NCBI RefSeq assembly: GCF_001244545.1
Contig: NZ_LN852693.1
Coordinates: forward strand, 129,749 to 193,748
Reading direction: 5' to 3'
Origin: Candidatus Stoquefichus sp. SB1
GTDB taxonomy: Bacteria > Bacillota_I > Bacilli_A > Erysipelotrichales > Coprobacillaceae
Length of the DNA: 64,000 nt
The position numbers and the translations under genes were made by a program. The notes under the pieces were generated by a model, which ran no database searches, was not told the origin of the DNA, and was given only the letters and a program-made list of their open reading frames with translations. Shown piece by piece: positions 27,650 through 35,447 of the stretch (its first letter is position 1; each line of letters opens with the position of its first letter).

Positions 27650-28270
27650 ATGAAAAATAAAGATCTATTAGATGATATTATCGAATTGCAGAGTTTGGCT
27701 CAAAGTGGCTTATATTATGGCCATGATGCATTTGATTTAGAACGTTATCAGCGTATTCGTGAACTAGCCTGTGATATGTTAGCTATTTGTATGAATGAGC
27801 CAATTGTCAAAATGGAAAATGTTTTTTGCCATGAAGAAGGATATCAAACACCAAAATTAGATACAAGAGCTGTTATTTTTAATACTGATGGACAACTTTT
27901 ATTAGTTCAGGAAAATGATGGATTATGGTCATTGCCTGGTGGCTGGGTTGATATCAATACATCGATTAAAGAAAATACTGAAAAAGAAGTGAAAGAAGAG
28001 GCTGGATTAAATGTTCAGGCTACAGAGATTATTGCGATTATGGATAGAGATAAACATAATCTTCCACGCTATCTTTATAAAGTCATTAAAGTCTTTGTTA
28101 TGTGTGAAGTGATTTCAGGACAATTTGAAAAAAATATTGAAACATTACAATTTCAATATTTTACATTGGATAATCTTCCGCCTTTGGCTATGGCTAAAAA
28201 TAATTTAGAACAAATCCAAATGTGTTTTAATGCTTATCAAAACAAAGCATGGAAAACTTATTTTGATTAA
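27650..28270 (+). CDS. NUDIX hydrolase with N-terminal helical domain
   Basis: 206 residues. A short N-terminal helical domain (LLDDIIELQSLAQSGLYYGHDAFDLERYQRIRELACDML) precedes a NUDIX domain, as in the group of putative ADP-ribose pyrophosphatases with a NUDIX_N domain. The Nudix box runs from GGWVDINTS to KEVKEEAGL. Its metal-binding EExG core is intact, but the usual first Glu is Thr and the usual Arg is Lys, so it is a variant box. Substrate unknown (nucleoside diphosphate derivative). ATG 27650 is chosen because the longer reading overlaps the preceding gene and AAGGA precedes it. Confidence 0.8.
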   Translation: MKNKDLLDDIIELQSLAQSGLYYGHDAFDLERYQRIRELACDMLAICMNEPIVKMENVFCHEEGYQTPKLDTRAVIFNTDGQLLLVQENDGLWSLPGGWVDINTSIKENTEKEVKEEAGLNVQATEIIAIMDRDKHNLPRYLYKVIKVFVMCEVISGQFEKNIETLQFQYFTLDNLPPLAMAKNNLEQIQMCFNAYQNKAWKTYFD

Positions 28271-28273
28271 AAG

Positions 28274-28307
28274 AAAGACCTTCATTTATTATTGAAGGTC
28301 TTTTAAA
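28274..28307. terminator. Bidirectional terminator between NUDIX and S24 repressor genes
   Basis: 11-bp stem AAAGACCTTCA/TGAAGGTCTTT (28274-28303) with an 8-base loop. T-rich on both exits (TTTTAAAA). Confidence 0.85.
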
Positions 28308-28899
28308 AATATGTTTTTGTATAAACAACTTTACCAATAATACGAATAGGTAAAGTTTCTACTTCCTGTTTAGAAAAATAACGATTCTCAACATGAGGAT
28401 TAGAAGCTTCTAAAATAAGCATATCAGGTTTACGAATTACCTTTTTTATTGTAACTTCATCATCACCAATCATCACAACAGCAATTTCTCCTGAAGAAAC
28501 AGATGAGCATTGTTTAATGAGTGCTAAATCACCATCCATAATTCCAGAACCAATCATTGAATCACCTTCAATTTGTAAGAAAAAATCTCCTTTATAAAAA
28601 TCTTCTTCTGTGACTTCCTCTTCACCCATATAATTTTCTTGAGCATACATATTATAACCTGCTTTGGCATAACCAAGAATTGGTCTTTTTAAATGAACAG
28701 AAGAGCCTTTAATGATAGGTTCCATATCATAACCAAGTAAATCATTTAAGCGTTGTAAGGTTTCATCTTGGATTCTTTTCACATCACCAGAAATCCAACG
28801 ACTTACAGTTGATTTGGTCACACCTAAACGTTTTGCAATTTCATCGTTTGTTAATTGAAAACGGTATTTATAATCTTTAATGACATCTTTTAATTCCAT
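28303..28899 (-). CDS. Self-cleaving S24 (LexA/CI/HdiR-like) repressor
   Basis: 198 residues. The N-terminal XRE-type helix-turn-helix (LTNDEIAKRLGVTKSTVSRWISGD) is followed by a LexA-type S24 domain: predicted Ala-Gly cleavage site in YAKAGYN (~residue 77), catalytic Ser in GDSMIGSGIMDGD (~112) and catalytic Lys in DEVTIKKVIRK (~151). By family knowledge, RecA filaments on damaged DNA trigger self-cleavage and derepression. AAGGAGG lies 9 bases before the ATG. It is divergent from the Y-family polymerase gene; the intergenic region contains a perfect inverted repeat overlapping the polymerase promoter, so this is almost certainly its local repressor, as with HdiR in Lactococcus. Confidence 0.9.
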   Translation of the reverse strand: MELKDVIKDYKYRFQLTNDEIAKRLGVTKSTVSRWISGDVKRIQDETLQRLNDLLGYDMEPIIKGSSVHLKRPILGYAKAGYNMYAQENYMGEEEVTEEDFYKGDFFLQIEGDSMIGSGIMDGDLALIKQCSSVSSGEIAVVMIGDDEVTIKKVIRKPDMLILEASNPHVENRYFSKQEVETLPIRIIGKVVYTKTYF

Positions 28900-28971
28900 A
28901 AAATACCTCCTTATGCATATTATAAATAATTATTCAACAAAAATAAAGGACTTTTTGTTATAAAATAAAAA

Positions 28972-29001
28972 TGTTGCATAAAACAGTTGAAATATGCAAC
29001 A
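28972..29001. promoter_or_regulatory. Operator: perfect 9-bp inverted repeat
   Basis: TGTTGCATA (28972-28980) and TATGCAACA (28993-29001) are exact reverse complements separated by 12 bases. The right arm lies between the -35 and -10 boxes of the polymerase promoter. A related TATGCATA lies at 28913-28920 near the repressor start. A close relative of the whole site sits at the rarA promoter (17963-17989). Confidence 0.75.
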
Positions 29002-29015
29002 ATGTAGATTATAAT
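28987..29015 (+). promoter_or_regulatory. Promoter of Y-family polymerase gene
   Basis: TTGAAA (28987-28992), 17-bp spacer, TATAAT (29010-29015). It is overlapped by the operator, as expected of a repressed damage-inducible gene. Confidence 0.75.
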
Positions 29016-29035
29016 GAAAACAAGGAGTGAGACAT

Positions 29036-30289
29036 ATGTGGGAAAAAGTAATTGTGCATGCTGATTTAAATCAATGTTATGCTCAAATTGAAGAAATGAT
29101 ATATCCAGAATTAAAAAAGGTTCCGATGGCAGTTGGAGAAAATAAAAAATCTGATCAGGGTGTTATTTTGGCAGTTAATGATTTGGCTTTTGAATATGGA
29201 ATAAAGCAAGGAGATTCATTGAAGAACGCTTATCATAAATGTCCAAATTTGTTGATTGTTCAGCCACATTATGACGATTATCATTATTATGTGGAAGAAG
29301 TTAAAAATATATATCGTGAATATACTGATCATATAGAAAGTTTGGGATTAAATGAAGCGTGGCTTGATTTAACTGCTTCACAAAGATTATTTGGTGGAGA
29401 TCCTATCAATATTGCTAAGGAAATTCAAATGCGTATTTATCAGGAAACAGGTTTCGTTGTTTCAATGGGAGTAAGCTTTAATAAAGCATTTGCTAAATTG
29501 GGTAATCATTTCGATAATGAAAAGGGATTAATGGTTATTTCTAAAAAGAATTTTAAAAATATTGTTTTTCCGTTATCAGTCGATATACTTTTAGATGTAT
29601 CAAAGACAGTAATAAATCAATTAAAAGAAAATCATATTTATACGATTGGAGATATTGCGCATTGTCATAAAGAACATCTGAGTTCATTTTTAGGGCAAAA
29701 TGGAGAAAGACTTTGGTATTTTGCAAATGGAATGGATGAGGGAGAGAATGCAATATTAGATTTAGAAGACAAAGTCAAATCAGTAGGAAATAGAATGACA
29801 ACACAACGCAATCTTTCTACTTATGAAGATATAAGAAAAGTGTTGGCTGTTTTGGTTAAATCTGTTTCTTCACGCTTAAAAGAAAAAGAATTAAAAGGGT
29901 CAATTATTTCTTTACAAATGCGTGATCATAAATTGCATAGTTATATGTGTCAAAAGGAAGTAACCATTGCGACAAACAGTTCTACTGAAATTATGAAGGC
30001 TGTTGAAGCATTATTACAAGCCAATTATTTAGATTATGATCATAAATCTTTAAATCATTCTTATTGTAGTGTGAGTGTGATAGTGAGTCAATTAACTGAT
30101 GATATACGAGCTGATCAGTTAGATTTCTATACTGATAAAAATCAAAGACAAAAAAGTAAAGGTATGGATATGATGATTGACTATATAAAAAATGCCTTTG
30201 ATAAAATGAAACCATCTTATCTCAATGTTCATCAGGAATTGGTTGGATATCATTCTAAAAAGAAACATATTATTCGACCAGAAGGATAA
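29036..30289 (+). CDS. Y-family DNA polymerase (DinB/UmuC-like) with Asp-to-Asn active-site change
   Basis: A 417-residue translesion polymerase homologue: palm motif I VIVHADLNQCYAQIE with the first catalytic Asp, VILAVNDLAFEYGIKQG, the motif III region GLNEAWLDLT, VSMGVSFNKAFAKLG, and a little-finger domain (~240-350). In DinB/UmuC relatives motif III reads S/G-L-D-E-A/C-Y/W-L-D; here the first acid is Asn (codon AAT, 29351-29353, residue 106), the position of the inactive E. coli umuC104 (D101N) allele. Glu107 is kept. AAGGAG at 29022-29027 sets the ATG at 29036. It is divergent from and probably repressed by the S24 protein. Whether it polymerises or has become a structural partner cannot be told from sequence. 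Confidence 0.9.
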   Translation: MWEKVIVHADLNQCYAQIEEMIYPELKKVPMAVGENKKSDQGVILAVNDLAFEYGIKQGDSLKNAYHKCPNLLIVQPHYDDYHYYVEEVKNIYREYTDHIESLGLNEAWLDLTASQRLFGGDPINIAKEIQMRIYQETGFVVSMGVSFNKAFAKLGNHFDNEKGLMVISKKNFKNIVFPLSVDILLDVSKTVINQLKENHIYTIGDIAHCHKEHLSSFLGQNGERLWYFANGMDEGENAILDLEDKVKSVGNRMTTQRNLSTYEDIRKVLAVLVKSVSSRLKEKELKGSIISLQMRDHKLHSYMCQKEVTIATNSSTEIMKAVEALLQANYLDYDHKSLNHSYCSVSVIVSQLTDDIRADQLDFYTDKNQRQKSKGMDMMIDYIKNAFDKMKPSYLNVHQELVGYHSKKKHIIRPEG

Positions 30290-30422
30290 TTGATATTCTG
30301 TTTTAATATGGAATGTTAATGATTATAATAGAAAAACAAGAAATCTCTTTGAATGAATATTGTTGGTTTATCAGTTATTGCTCTTAAAATTATGAGTTAT
30401 TAATTCTAAGGAGGAAAAAGAA

Positions 30423-30692
30423 ATGATAGATTCAGATAAAGTGATTAGAGATATTTATACATCAGATATTATTTTGATGGAAGAGGAAATTGAAATGATG
30501 TATGGGGTTGATGATAGTTATTTTAATCAGCTTGAAAAGATTCGTCAAAAAATCGAAAATCATCAAGTTGTTTTATTAGAAGATGAATTTAATGATCTGG
30601 AAAAAAGTTTTGATGATTTTTATTTTGAATATGCTTATGTTCAGTTTAAAAGAGGTTTGGAACTTGGGCTGTGTTTAAGAAATATTCATTGA
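30423..30692 (+). CDS. Small acidic helical protein of unknown function
   Basis: 89 residues, rich in Glu/Asp and predicted helical throughout (ILMEEEIEMMYGVDDSYFNQLEKIRQKIENHQ; ending FEYAYVQFKRGLELGLCLRNI). The C-terminal pattern recalls small Firmicute proteins of the DUF6809 type, but I cannot confirm the family. AAGGAGG sits 7 bases upstream of the ATG, so translation is well supported. The 133-base gap before it holds a TATAAT (30324-30329) without a good -35. Confidence 0.6.
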   Translation: MIDSDKVIRDIYTSDIILMEEEIEMMYGVDDSYFNQLEKIRQKIENHQVVLLEDEFNDLEKSFDDFYFEYAYVQFKRGLELGLCLRNIH

Positions 30693-30716
30693 TAAGCTTC
30701 TGATATTTGTTATACT
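30689..30716 (+). promoter_or_regulatory. Putative promoter of small CxCC protein gene
   Basis: TTGATA (30689-30694), 16-bp spacer, TATACT (30711-30716), starting at the stop codon of the preceding gene. Confidence 0.45.
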
Positions 30717-30737
30717 TATAATAAGGAAGTGATGAAA

Positions 30738-30992
30738 ATGCAAAGTACAGTTGATGTTATGATGGTTGAAGAATTAAATCAAATTTTAAAAAAACATAAA
30801 ATTGATTATTCATTACATACAGTTGGCGGATGTTCATGTTGTGGACTACGTTTGAGATGTGATGGACAAAGTTATGATAATCAAGAAATTTTAAGTATCA
30901 TTAATGATTATTTGGCGACAAAGTGGTTGGTTGCTAGTTTTCAAAAAGATGATCCTACAATGCTGTATATTGATTCAAAATTTCATCGTTAA
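30738..30992 (+). CDS. Small cysteine-motif protein of unknown function
   Basis: 84 residues with a compact GGCSCCGLRLRCDG motif (four Cys) in the middle, flanked by a helical N-terminus (VMMVEELNQILKKHKIDY) and an alpha/beta C-terminus. The Cys cluster could bind a metal or act in redox chemistry; there is no family match I recognise. AAGGAAG at 30723-30729 favours the ATG at 30738 over the ATG at 30732. It ends just before a strong bidirectional terminator. Confidence 0.6.
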   Translation: MQSTVDVMMVEELNQILKKHKIDYSLHTVGGCSCCGLRLRCDGQSYDNQEILSIINDYLATKWLVASFQKDDPTMLYIDSKFHR

Positions 30993-30994
30993 AC

Positions 30995-31021
30995 AAAAAA
31001 AGGGCAAATAGCCCTTTTTTA
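30995..31021. terminator. Bidirectional terminator
   Basis: AAAAAAAGGGC/GCCCTTTTTTA stem with AAATA loop. It serves the small + strand gene and the convergent oxidoreductase gene. Confidence 0.9.
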
Positions 31022-32035
31022 ATGCATACCTTGAATTCCTTTTTCGAGTATCTCAATTTGTAAAAGTGTTTGTTCAGGTTTAACAAGTGGTTCTTTTCCA
31101 TTGATAATTGTTTCATATAAAGCATCATAGTAACGTCCATAATCACCATTCACTGAAACAACCTTTTCTTCATGATATCCTTTCTCATCATAATATGTCA
31201 GCGTTCCATATTCACCTGGCAAGTCTACACCAAAGTCATCATGAGAAGGCATATAGAATAATTTCAAGTGTTCTTCCTGTTTATCTTTTTTCTCCTTCAC
31301 AAACATTCCCTTTTTCCCATAAATCACAAAGCTAGGTCTTTCCTTCACTCTAAAGTAACTTGATTTCACTGAAACTTTCAATGTCCCATAGTATAAATCC
31401 AAATCAAAGTAGTCATTCATGCGTCCTTCACCTAACAATTGTCTGACATCATAATGAATATGATCTGGTTTTCCAAAATAAGAAATCACTTGATCAAGGG
31501 TATGACAGCCATGCCCATAAAGATAGGAATTGATGGAACTGAATTCATGAACTGATTCAGGAATGTAAGGACGATAGTAATCAAAATGCATTTCCAGTTC
31601 TAATAAATCACCAAGTTTACCTGATTCAATGACTTTTTGAACAGTGAGGAAATCACTGTCAAATCGACGATTTTGATAGCATTGAACAATCAGCCCTTTT
31701 TCCTTAGCCAAATCAAAGATTTCCTGAGCCTGCTGATAAGTATCAGCGAAAGGTTTCTCGACAACACAATGTTTACCAGAGAGAAGAACCTTCTTAGCAT
31801 AATCATAATGAAAAGCAGAAGGAGTAGAGATAACAATGACCTGAACATCAGGATCATTCAAAAGATCATCAAGACTTTCAGTATAGATGACACCAGGGAT
31901 TTCATCCCAAATATCCTTAGAATGATCTAAAGTAAAGATTTTCTTGATTTTGATTTTATCAGTTCTTTGTATTACGAAAGGGATATGGTAGCGATTGGCG
32001 CTCTTTCCATTTCCAATATATCCAATTGTAAGCAA
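31019..32035 (-). CDS. Gfo/Idh/MocA family oxidoreductase
   Basis: A 338-residue NAD(P)-dependent sugar/inositol-type dehydrogenase. Residues 1-120 form a Rossmann domain (LTIGYIGNGKSANRYHIPF, VIVISTPSAFHYDYAKKVLLSGKHCVVEKPFAD, with the family's EKP). The C-terminal alpha/beta domain (LELEMHFDYYRPYIPESVHEFSSINSYLYGHGCHTLDQVISYFG) carries the GxxxHxxD catalytic region. The start is a TTG at 32035: AAGGAGG lies 8 bases upstream, and the protein then begins exactly at the Rossmann strand. The in-frame ATG at 32107 would add 24 unrelated residues. The substrate is unknown. It is separated from its neighbours by a terminator and a divergent promoter region, so it is probably monocistronic. Confidence 0.85.
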   Translation of the reverse strand: MLTIGYIGNGKSANRYHIPFVIQRTDKIKIKKIFTLDHSKDIWDEIPGVIYTESLDDLLNDPDVQVIVISTPSAFHYDYAKKVLLSGKHCVVEKPFADTYQQAQEIFDLAKEKGLIVQCYQNRRFDSDFLTVQKVIESGKLGDLLELEMHFDYYRPYIPESVHEFSSINSYLYGHGCHTLDQVISYFGKPDHIHYDVRQLLGEGRMNDYFDLDLYYGTLKVSVKSSYFRVKERPSFVIYGKKGMFVKEKKDKQEEHLKLFYMPSHDDFGVDLPGEYGTLTYYDEKGYHEEKVVSVNGDYGRYYDALYETIINGKEPLVKPEQTLLQIEILEKGIQGMH

Positions 32036-32132
32036 AATAATATCCTCCTTATTTGTATTGTTAACTATATTATAAATCATTTGAGAAGAAATGTAGTTCA
32101 TTTTCAAATTCTGATAAAAAATTTTTCTAAAT

Positions 32133-32161
32133 TTGAGAATATAAGATTTTTATCATAAAAT
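32133..32161 (+). promoter_or_regulatory. Promoter of PHP phosphatase gene
   Basis: TTGAGA (32133-32138), 17-bp spacer, TAAAAT (32156-32161). Confidence 0.55.
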
Positions 32162-32194
32162 AGTATATACTGCCTATAAAGGAGGGAAGATTTT

Positions 32195-32980
32195 ATGTTA
32201 GCAGATTATCATATGCATACCAATTATAGCAATGATTCGACTTATGATATGGAAGAAGCCATTTTAAAAGCAATTGATAGCCACTTAGATGAAATATGTT
32301 TTACTGAACATAGTGATTATGGAACAATGGGTGATTATGTTGTTGATTATAAAGCCTATTATCAGCAATATTTAAAGATGAAAGAAAAATATCATGAGGC
32401 AATTACAATAAAGTTTGGTTGTGAATTTGGAGTTCAAAGACATACAATTGATGAGTATAAAAGTGATTTTTTGAAATATCCGTTTGATTTTATTATTCTT
32501 TCTAATCATCAAATTGATGATATAGAATTTTGGACTTATAAGTATCAGGAAGGGAAAACACAAGATGAATATAATCGTGGTTATTATCAGGCTATTTTAG
32601 ATGTAATAGAAATGTTTGATGATTATAGTGTTTTGGGACATCTCGATATGATTAAGCGTTATGATCGTATTGGTATTTATCCTGATGAAAAAGTCAAAGA
32701 TTTAATTGAGAGAATATTAAAGATTGTGATTTCAAAAGGCAAGGGGATTGAAGTGAATACGTCTTGTTTTCGTTATGGATTAAATGATTTGACACCATCA
32801 AGAACGATTTTAAAATGGTATAAAGATTTAGGTGGAAAAATCATCACAATCGGGTCTGACACACATGAAGAAAAACATGTTGGATATCAGATTCAATATG
32901 TACAAGATGAATTAAAGAAATTAGGGTTTGAAGAGTTTTGTACTTTTGAAAAAATGCAACCTATTTATCATAAATTGTAG
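32195..32980 (+). CDS. PHP-domain histidinol-phosphatase family protein
   Basis: 261 residues of the PHP metallo-phosphoesterase fold. Metal ligands are visible in YHMHTNYSND (motif I), FTEHSDYG (motif II), GCEFGV, ILSNHQID, LGHLDMIKRY and GSDTHEEKHVG. The layout is that of the HisK/HisJ branch, which dephosphorylates histidinol phosphate in histidine synthesis, but no other his genes are near and many gut Firmicutes keep such enzymes as general phosphatases. GGAGGG precedes the ATG by 8 bases. Confidence 0.8.
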   Translation: MLADYHMHTNYSNDSTYDMEEAILKAIDSHLDEICFTEHSDYGTMGDYVVDYKAYYQQYLKMKEKYHEAITIKFGCEFGVQRHTIDEYKSDFLKYPFDFIILSNHQIDDIEFWTYKYQEGKTQDEYNRGYYQAILDVIEMFDDYSVLGHLDMIKRYDRIGIYPDEKVKDLIERILKIVISKGKGIEVNTSCFRYGLNDLTPSRTILKWYKDLGGKIITIGSDTHEEKHVGYQIQYVQDELKKLGFEEFCTFEKMQPIYHKL

Positions 32981-33001
32981 TTTTATGGGAACCATAAAGT
33001 T

Positions 33002-33526
33002 ATGTTCTTATTATTGGAATTCATACTTTATGGTTTTTTAATTGTTTTTGATTGGTCTTGGATTAAATATTTGAGTATTTTTATATGTTTTTGTTATTTA
33101 ATGCATAAAGGAAAGGGGTATGAGGTTTTTGTTGTTATTTTAGTGGCTGATGCTTTGTTATTGTGGAGTGAGGCTTATGAAATAGGTATTTATTGTTTTA
33201 TGATTGTTCAATGTTTTTATCATTCATTGTTAAAAGGAAAGAAATCTTTCAATTGGTTCTTAATAACTATTTTCTATCCACATATTGTAGCATTAGCAAT
33301 TGCTTATGCCTTGATGAGTATATGGAATCTGATATTAGCTATCTATCGCCGCCATTGGCTTGCTGTTACAATTGGTTTATTAGCACTATGTGATATGTGT
33401 GTAGTGATACAATTTTTAACTCATATCAATATTAGGGCTATTTGGTGGTTTTATTTGCCTTCACAAGTCTGGTATACAAAAAAGATTCTTTCTAATGAAG
33501 AAAGAACCATTGTAAAGGTAAACTGA
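33002..33526 (+). CDS. Polytopic membrane protein of unknown function
   Basis: 174 residues, almost entirely hydrophobic, with about six membrane segments (for example FILYGFLIVFDW, YEVFVVILVADALLL, IGIYCFMIVQCFY, FLITIFYPHIVALAIAYALM, WLAVTIGLLALCDMCVVIQFL). The layout recalls YhhN-like or TraX-like small membrane proteins, but no motif decides it. The ribosome binding site is weak (GGGA) and a TTTATGG/CCATAAA inverted repeat lies just before the start. It ends inside the convergent permease gene (35-base overlap). Confidence 0.55.
   Translation: MFLLLEFILYGFLIVFDWSWIKYLSIFICFCYLMHKGKGYEVFVVILVADALLLWSEAYEIGIYCFMIVQCFYHSLLKGKKSFNWFLITIFYPHIVALAIAYALMSIWNLILAIYRRHWLAVTIGLLALCDMCVVIQFLTHINIRAIWWFYLPSQVWYTKKILSNEERTIVKVN
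33480..33506 (-). terminator. Terminator of permease gene
   Basis: On the minus strand TTCTTTC/GAAAGAA (33506-33486) with a 7-base loop, then TCTTTTTTG. It lies within the 3' end of the convergent + strand gene. Confidence 0.6.
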
Positions 33527-34310
33527 CGATAAGGGCGCTTAATAAAAGAATTGTACAAATTCTCACCAGTGTCCTTATATCAATTTTATTTTGTAATAAG
33601 ACTAAAATTCCTAATCCGGCATTTGTGATTAAACCAGCCAAAAGTGATGGCATACTTAAAACTTGATTAATATGCAATTGTGTTAAGATAACGCTTGCTG
33701 CACAATTAGGAATAAATCCAAAAATAGCACTGATGATAGGTTGGACCATACTCTTATCTAAAAGAATATAGGAGAGTTTTTCAGAACCTATCATTTCAAT
33801 AGCATAAGAGAGTGAGAAATTAACGATAAAGATAAAAGAGTATATTTTAAATGTTCTGATAAAAGCTTCAACAACAATAGAATGATCATGACAATGATTG
33901 GATGAAATGTCTGGTTGATCACTATATTGAGATTTGAATAAGAAATCTACCAAATAACCCACAATAACTGCCAAAATGAATTTCGTTACAATGATACTCA
34001 GTAAAGAAGTATAGAGTTCAGGGTTTGTAAGCAAGATAGGAACGGCTTCATCACTTGTGGCAATGAAAACACTAATGAGGGTTCCTAATGAAATGCGTTT
34101 GTTCATAAATAACATACTTGCTAAAACACCAAAGCCACATTGGGGAATAATTCCCAAAAGTGCTCCAATAATTGGACCATAAGAAGTTAAATAGTGTGTT
34201 ATATTGTAAGAAGTATTTTTGTGTTCAAAATATTCTAAACAAAGATACATGATTAATAGAATAGGAATAATCACAAATGTATCTTTTATTGTATCTATAA
34301 GTATGTCCAT
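33492..34310 (-). CDS. ArsP_2-type permease / putative manganese transporter
   Basis: 272 residues with 8-9 membrane segments in two similar halves, each with a conserved loop: YGPIIGALLGIIPQCGFGVLASMLF in the first and ISAIFGFIPNCAASVILTQL in the second, followed by GLITNAGLGILVL. The paired P-x-C loops match the family annotated as ArsP_2 or putative manganese transporter. A His-rich cytoplasmic loop (SNHCHDHS) between the halves may bind metal. The transported ion is not established. The ribosome binding site is GGCGGGTG. Confidence 0.6.
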   Translation of the reverse strand: MDILIDTIKDTFVIIPILLIMYLCLEYFEHKNTSYNITHYLTSYGPIIGALLGIIPQCGFGVLASMLFMNKRISLGTLISVFIATSDEAVPILLTNPELYTSLLSIIVTKFILAVIVGYLVDFLFKSQYSDQPDISSNHCHDHSIVVEAFIRTFKIYSFIFIVNFSLSYAIEMIGSEKLSYILLDKSMVQPIISAIFGFIPNCAASVILTQLHINQVLSMPSLLAGLITNAGLGILVLLQNKIDIRTLVRICTILLLSALIVSLPLQWFFLH

Positions 34311-34420
34311 ATTTTCACCCGCCTTTTATCTATTTTATAGGAAAAATAAAAAAAATCAATGAATGTGTTCATATATTGTTAATAAGGAAGAGAAATAATA
34401 TAAGAAAGAAGGTGAGTATG

Positions 34421-34972
34421 ATGTTAGATTTATTACAGGGATTAAAGAAAGGTGTTGTATTATATTCTATTATAGCCATTGTTATGGGATTTATTCTGAT
34501 TCTTTTTCCTGATACAACAAGTCAGGTCATTTGTTATGGTGTCGCAGCTATTATCTTTATTTGTGGATTGGTTAATTTTGTGAGATATTTTTCAAATGAT
34601 TTTTCTTATCGTTTTGGCTATGATTTAATAAGTGGTTTTTTATTGTGTGCAATTGGTGTTTTTATGATGATCAGAAGTGATATTGTAATTATGATGATTC
34701 CTTTTGTGATAGGTATATTTATTGTTGTAGAAGGAGTGATGAATATAATCAGATCTTTTCAATTGAAAAGATGGGGGTTTGAAAGATGGATTTATGATTT
34801 GATATTAGCACTTTTATTATTTTTATTAGGTTGCATTGTGGTATTTAATCCGTTTGATGCAGCAATGATGTCAGTGATATTTATGGGTGTTTGTCTTATT
34901 TATGATGGTTTATTAAATTTGATTATTTTACATCGTAGTAATCAATTTGCGAAAATGTTGAGAGAGTATTAA
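34421..34972 (+). CDS. DUF308/HdeD-like membrane protein
   Basis: 183 residues with six membrane helices in three hairpin-like pairs (GVVLYSIIAIVMGFILILFPD; VICYGVAAIIFICGLVNFV; and similar later), the layout of the HdeD/DUF308 family, linked to acid resistance in E. coli but of unknown function in Firmicutes. AGAAGG upstream fits ATG 34421 (8 bases) slightly better than the adjacent ATG 34418. The next gene starts one base after the stop. Confidence 0.75.
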   Translation: MLDLLQGLKKGVVLYSIIAIVMGFILILFPDTTSQVICYGVAAIIFICGLVNFVRYFSNDFSYRFGYDLISGFLLCAIGVFMMIRSDIVIMMIPFVIGIFIVVEGVMNIIRSFQLKRWGFERWIYDLILALLLFLLGCIVVFNPFDAAMMSVIFMGVCLIYDGLLNLIILHRSNQFAKMLREY

Positions 34973-34973
34973 A

Positions 34974-35447
34974 ATGAATGAGAAAAGAAAGATTTCAATT
35001 AGAAAAATAGATGAAAATAATAATCAGGATGTTTTGAATTTAAAAATCAAACCTGAACAACAAGATTATATTGAAAGTGTGGCTGATTGTTTAAAAGAAG
35101 CACATGAATTGTCTTTATGGCGACCAGTGGGATTGTATGATCAAAATCAGTTGATTGGGTTTGCAATGTATGGTTTATGGCATGAAAAGAATCAGAAGCG
35201 TGTTTGGTTGGATCGCTTTTTAATTGATAAACAATATCAAGGAAAGGGATATGGTAAACAATTTTTGGATGTTTTATTAAATCATATTTTTGATGAATAT
35301 GGGTGTCATGAAATTTATTTAAGTTTGTATGATGACAATGATCATGCTTTAAAATTATATCAGCAGATTGGCTTTGTAATGAATGGAGAAAAAGATATTC
35401 ATGGTGAAACTGTTATGGTGAAAAAGAGGATTAGTCTGAAAGATTAA
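34974..35447 (+). CDS. GNAT acetyltransferase, SpeG/BltD-like
   Basis: 157 residues: ISIRKIDENNNQDVLNLKIKPEQQDYIESVADCLKEA at the start is typical of spermine/spermidine acetyltransferases, with VWLDRFLIDKQYQGKGYGKQFLDVLL as acetyl-CoA loop and LYQQIGFVMNGE at the C-terminus. Polyamine N-acetylation is the likely reaction. It follows the HdeD-like gene by one base and runs 17 bases into the convergent MATE gene. Confidence 0.8.
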   Translation: MNEKRKISIRKIDENNNQDVLNLKIKPEQQDYIESVADCLKEAHELSLWRPVGLYDQNQLIGFAMYGLWHEKNQKRVWLDRFLIDKQYQGKGYGKQFLDVLLNHIFDEYGCHEIYLSLYDDNDHALKLYQQIGFVMNGEKDIHGETVMVKKRISLKD

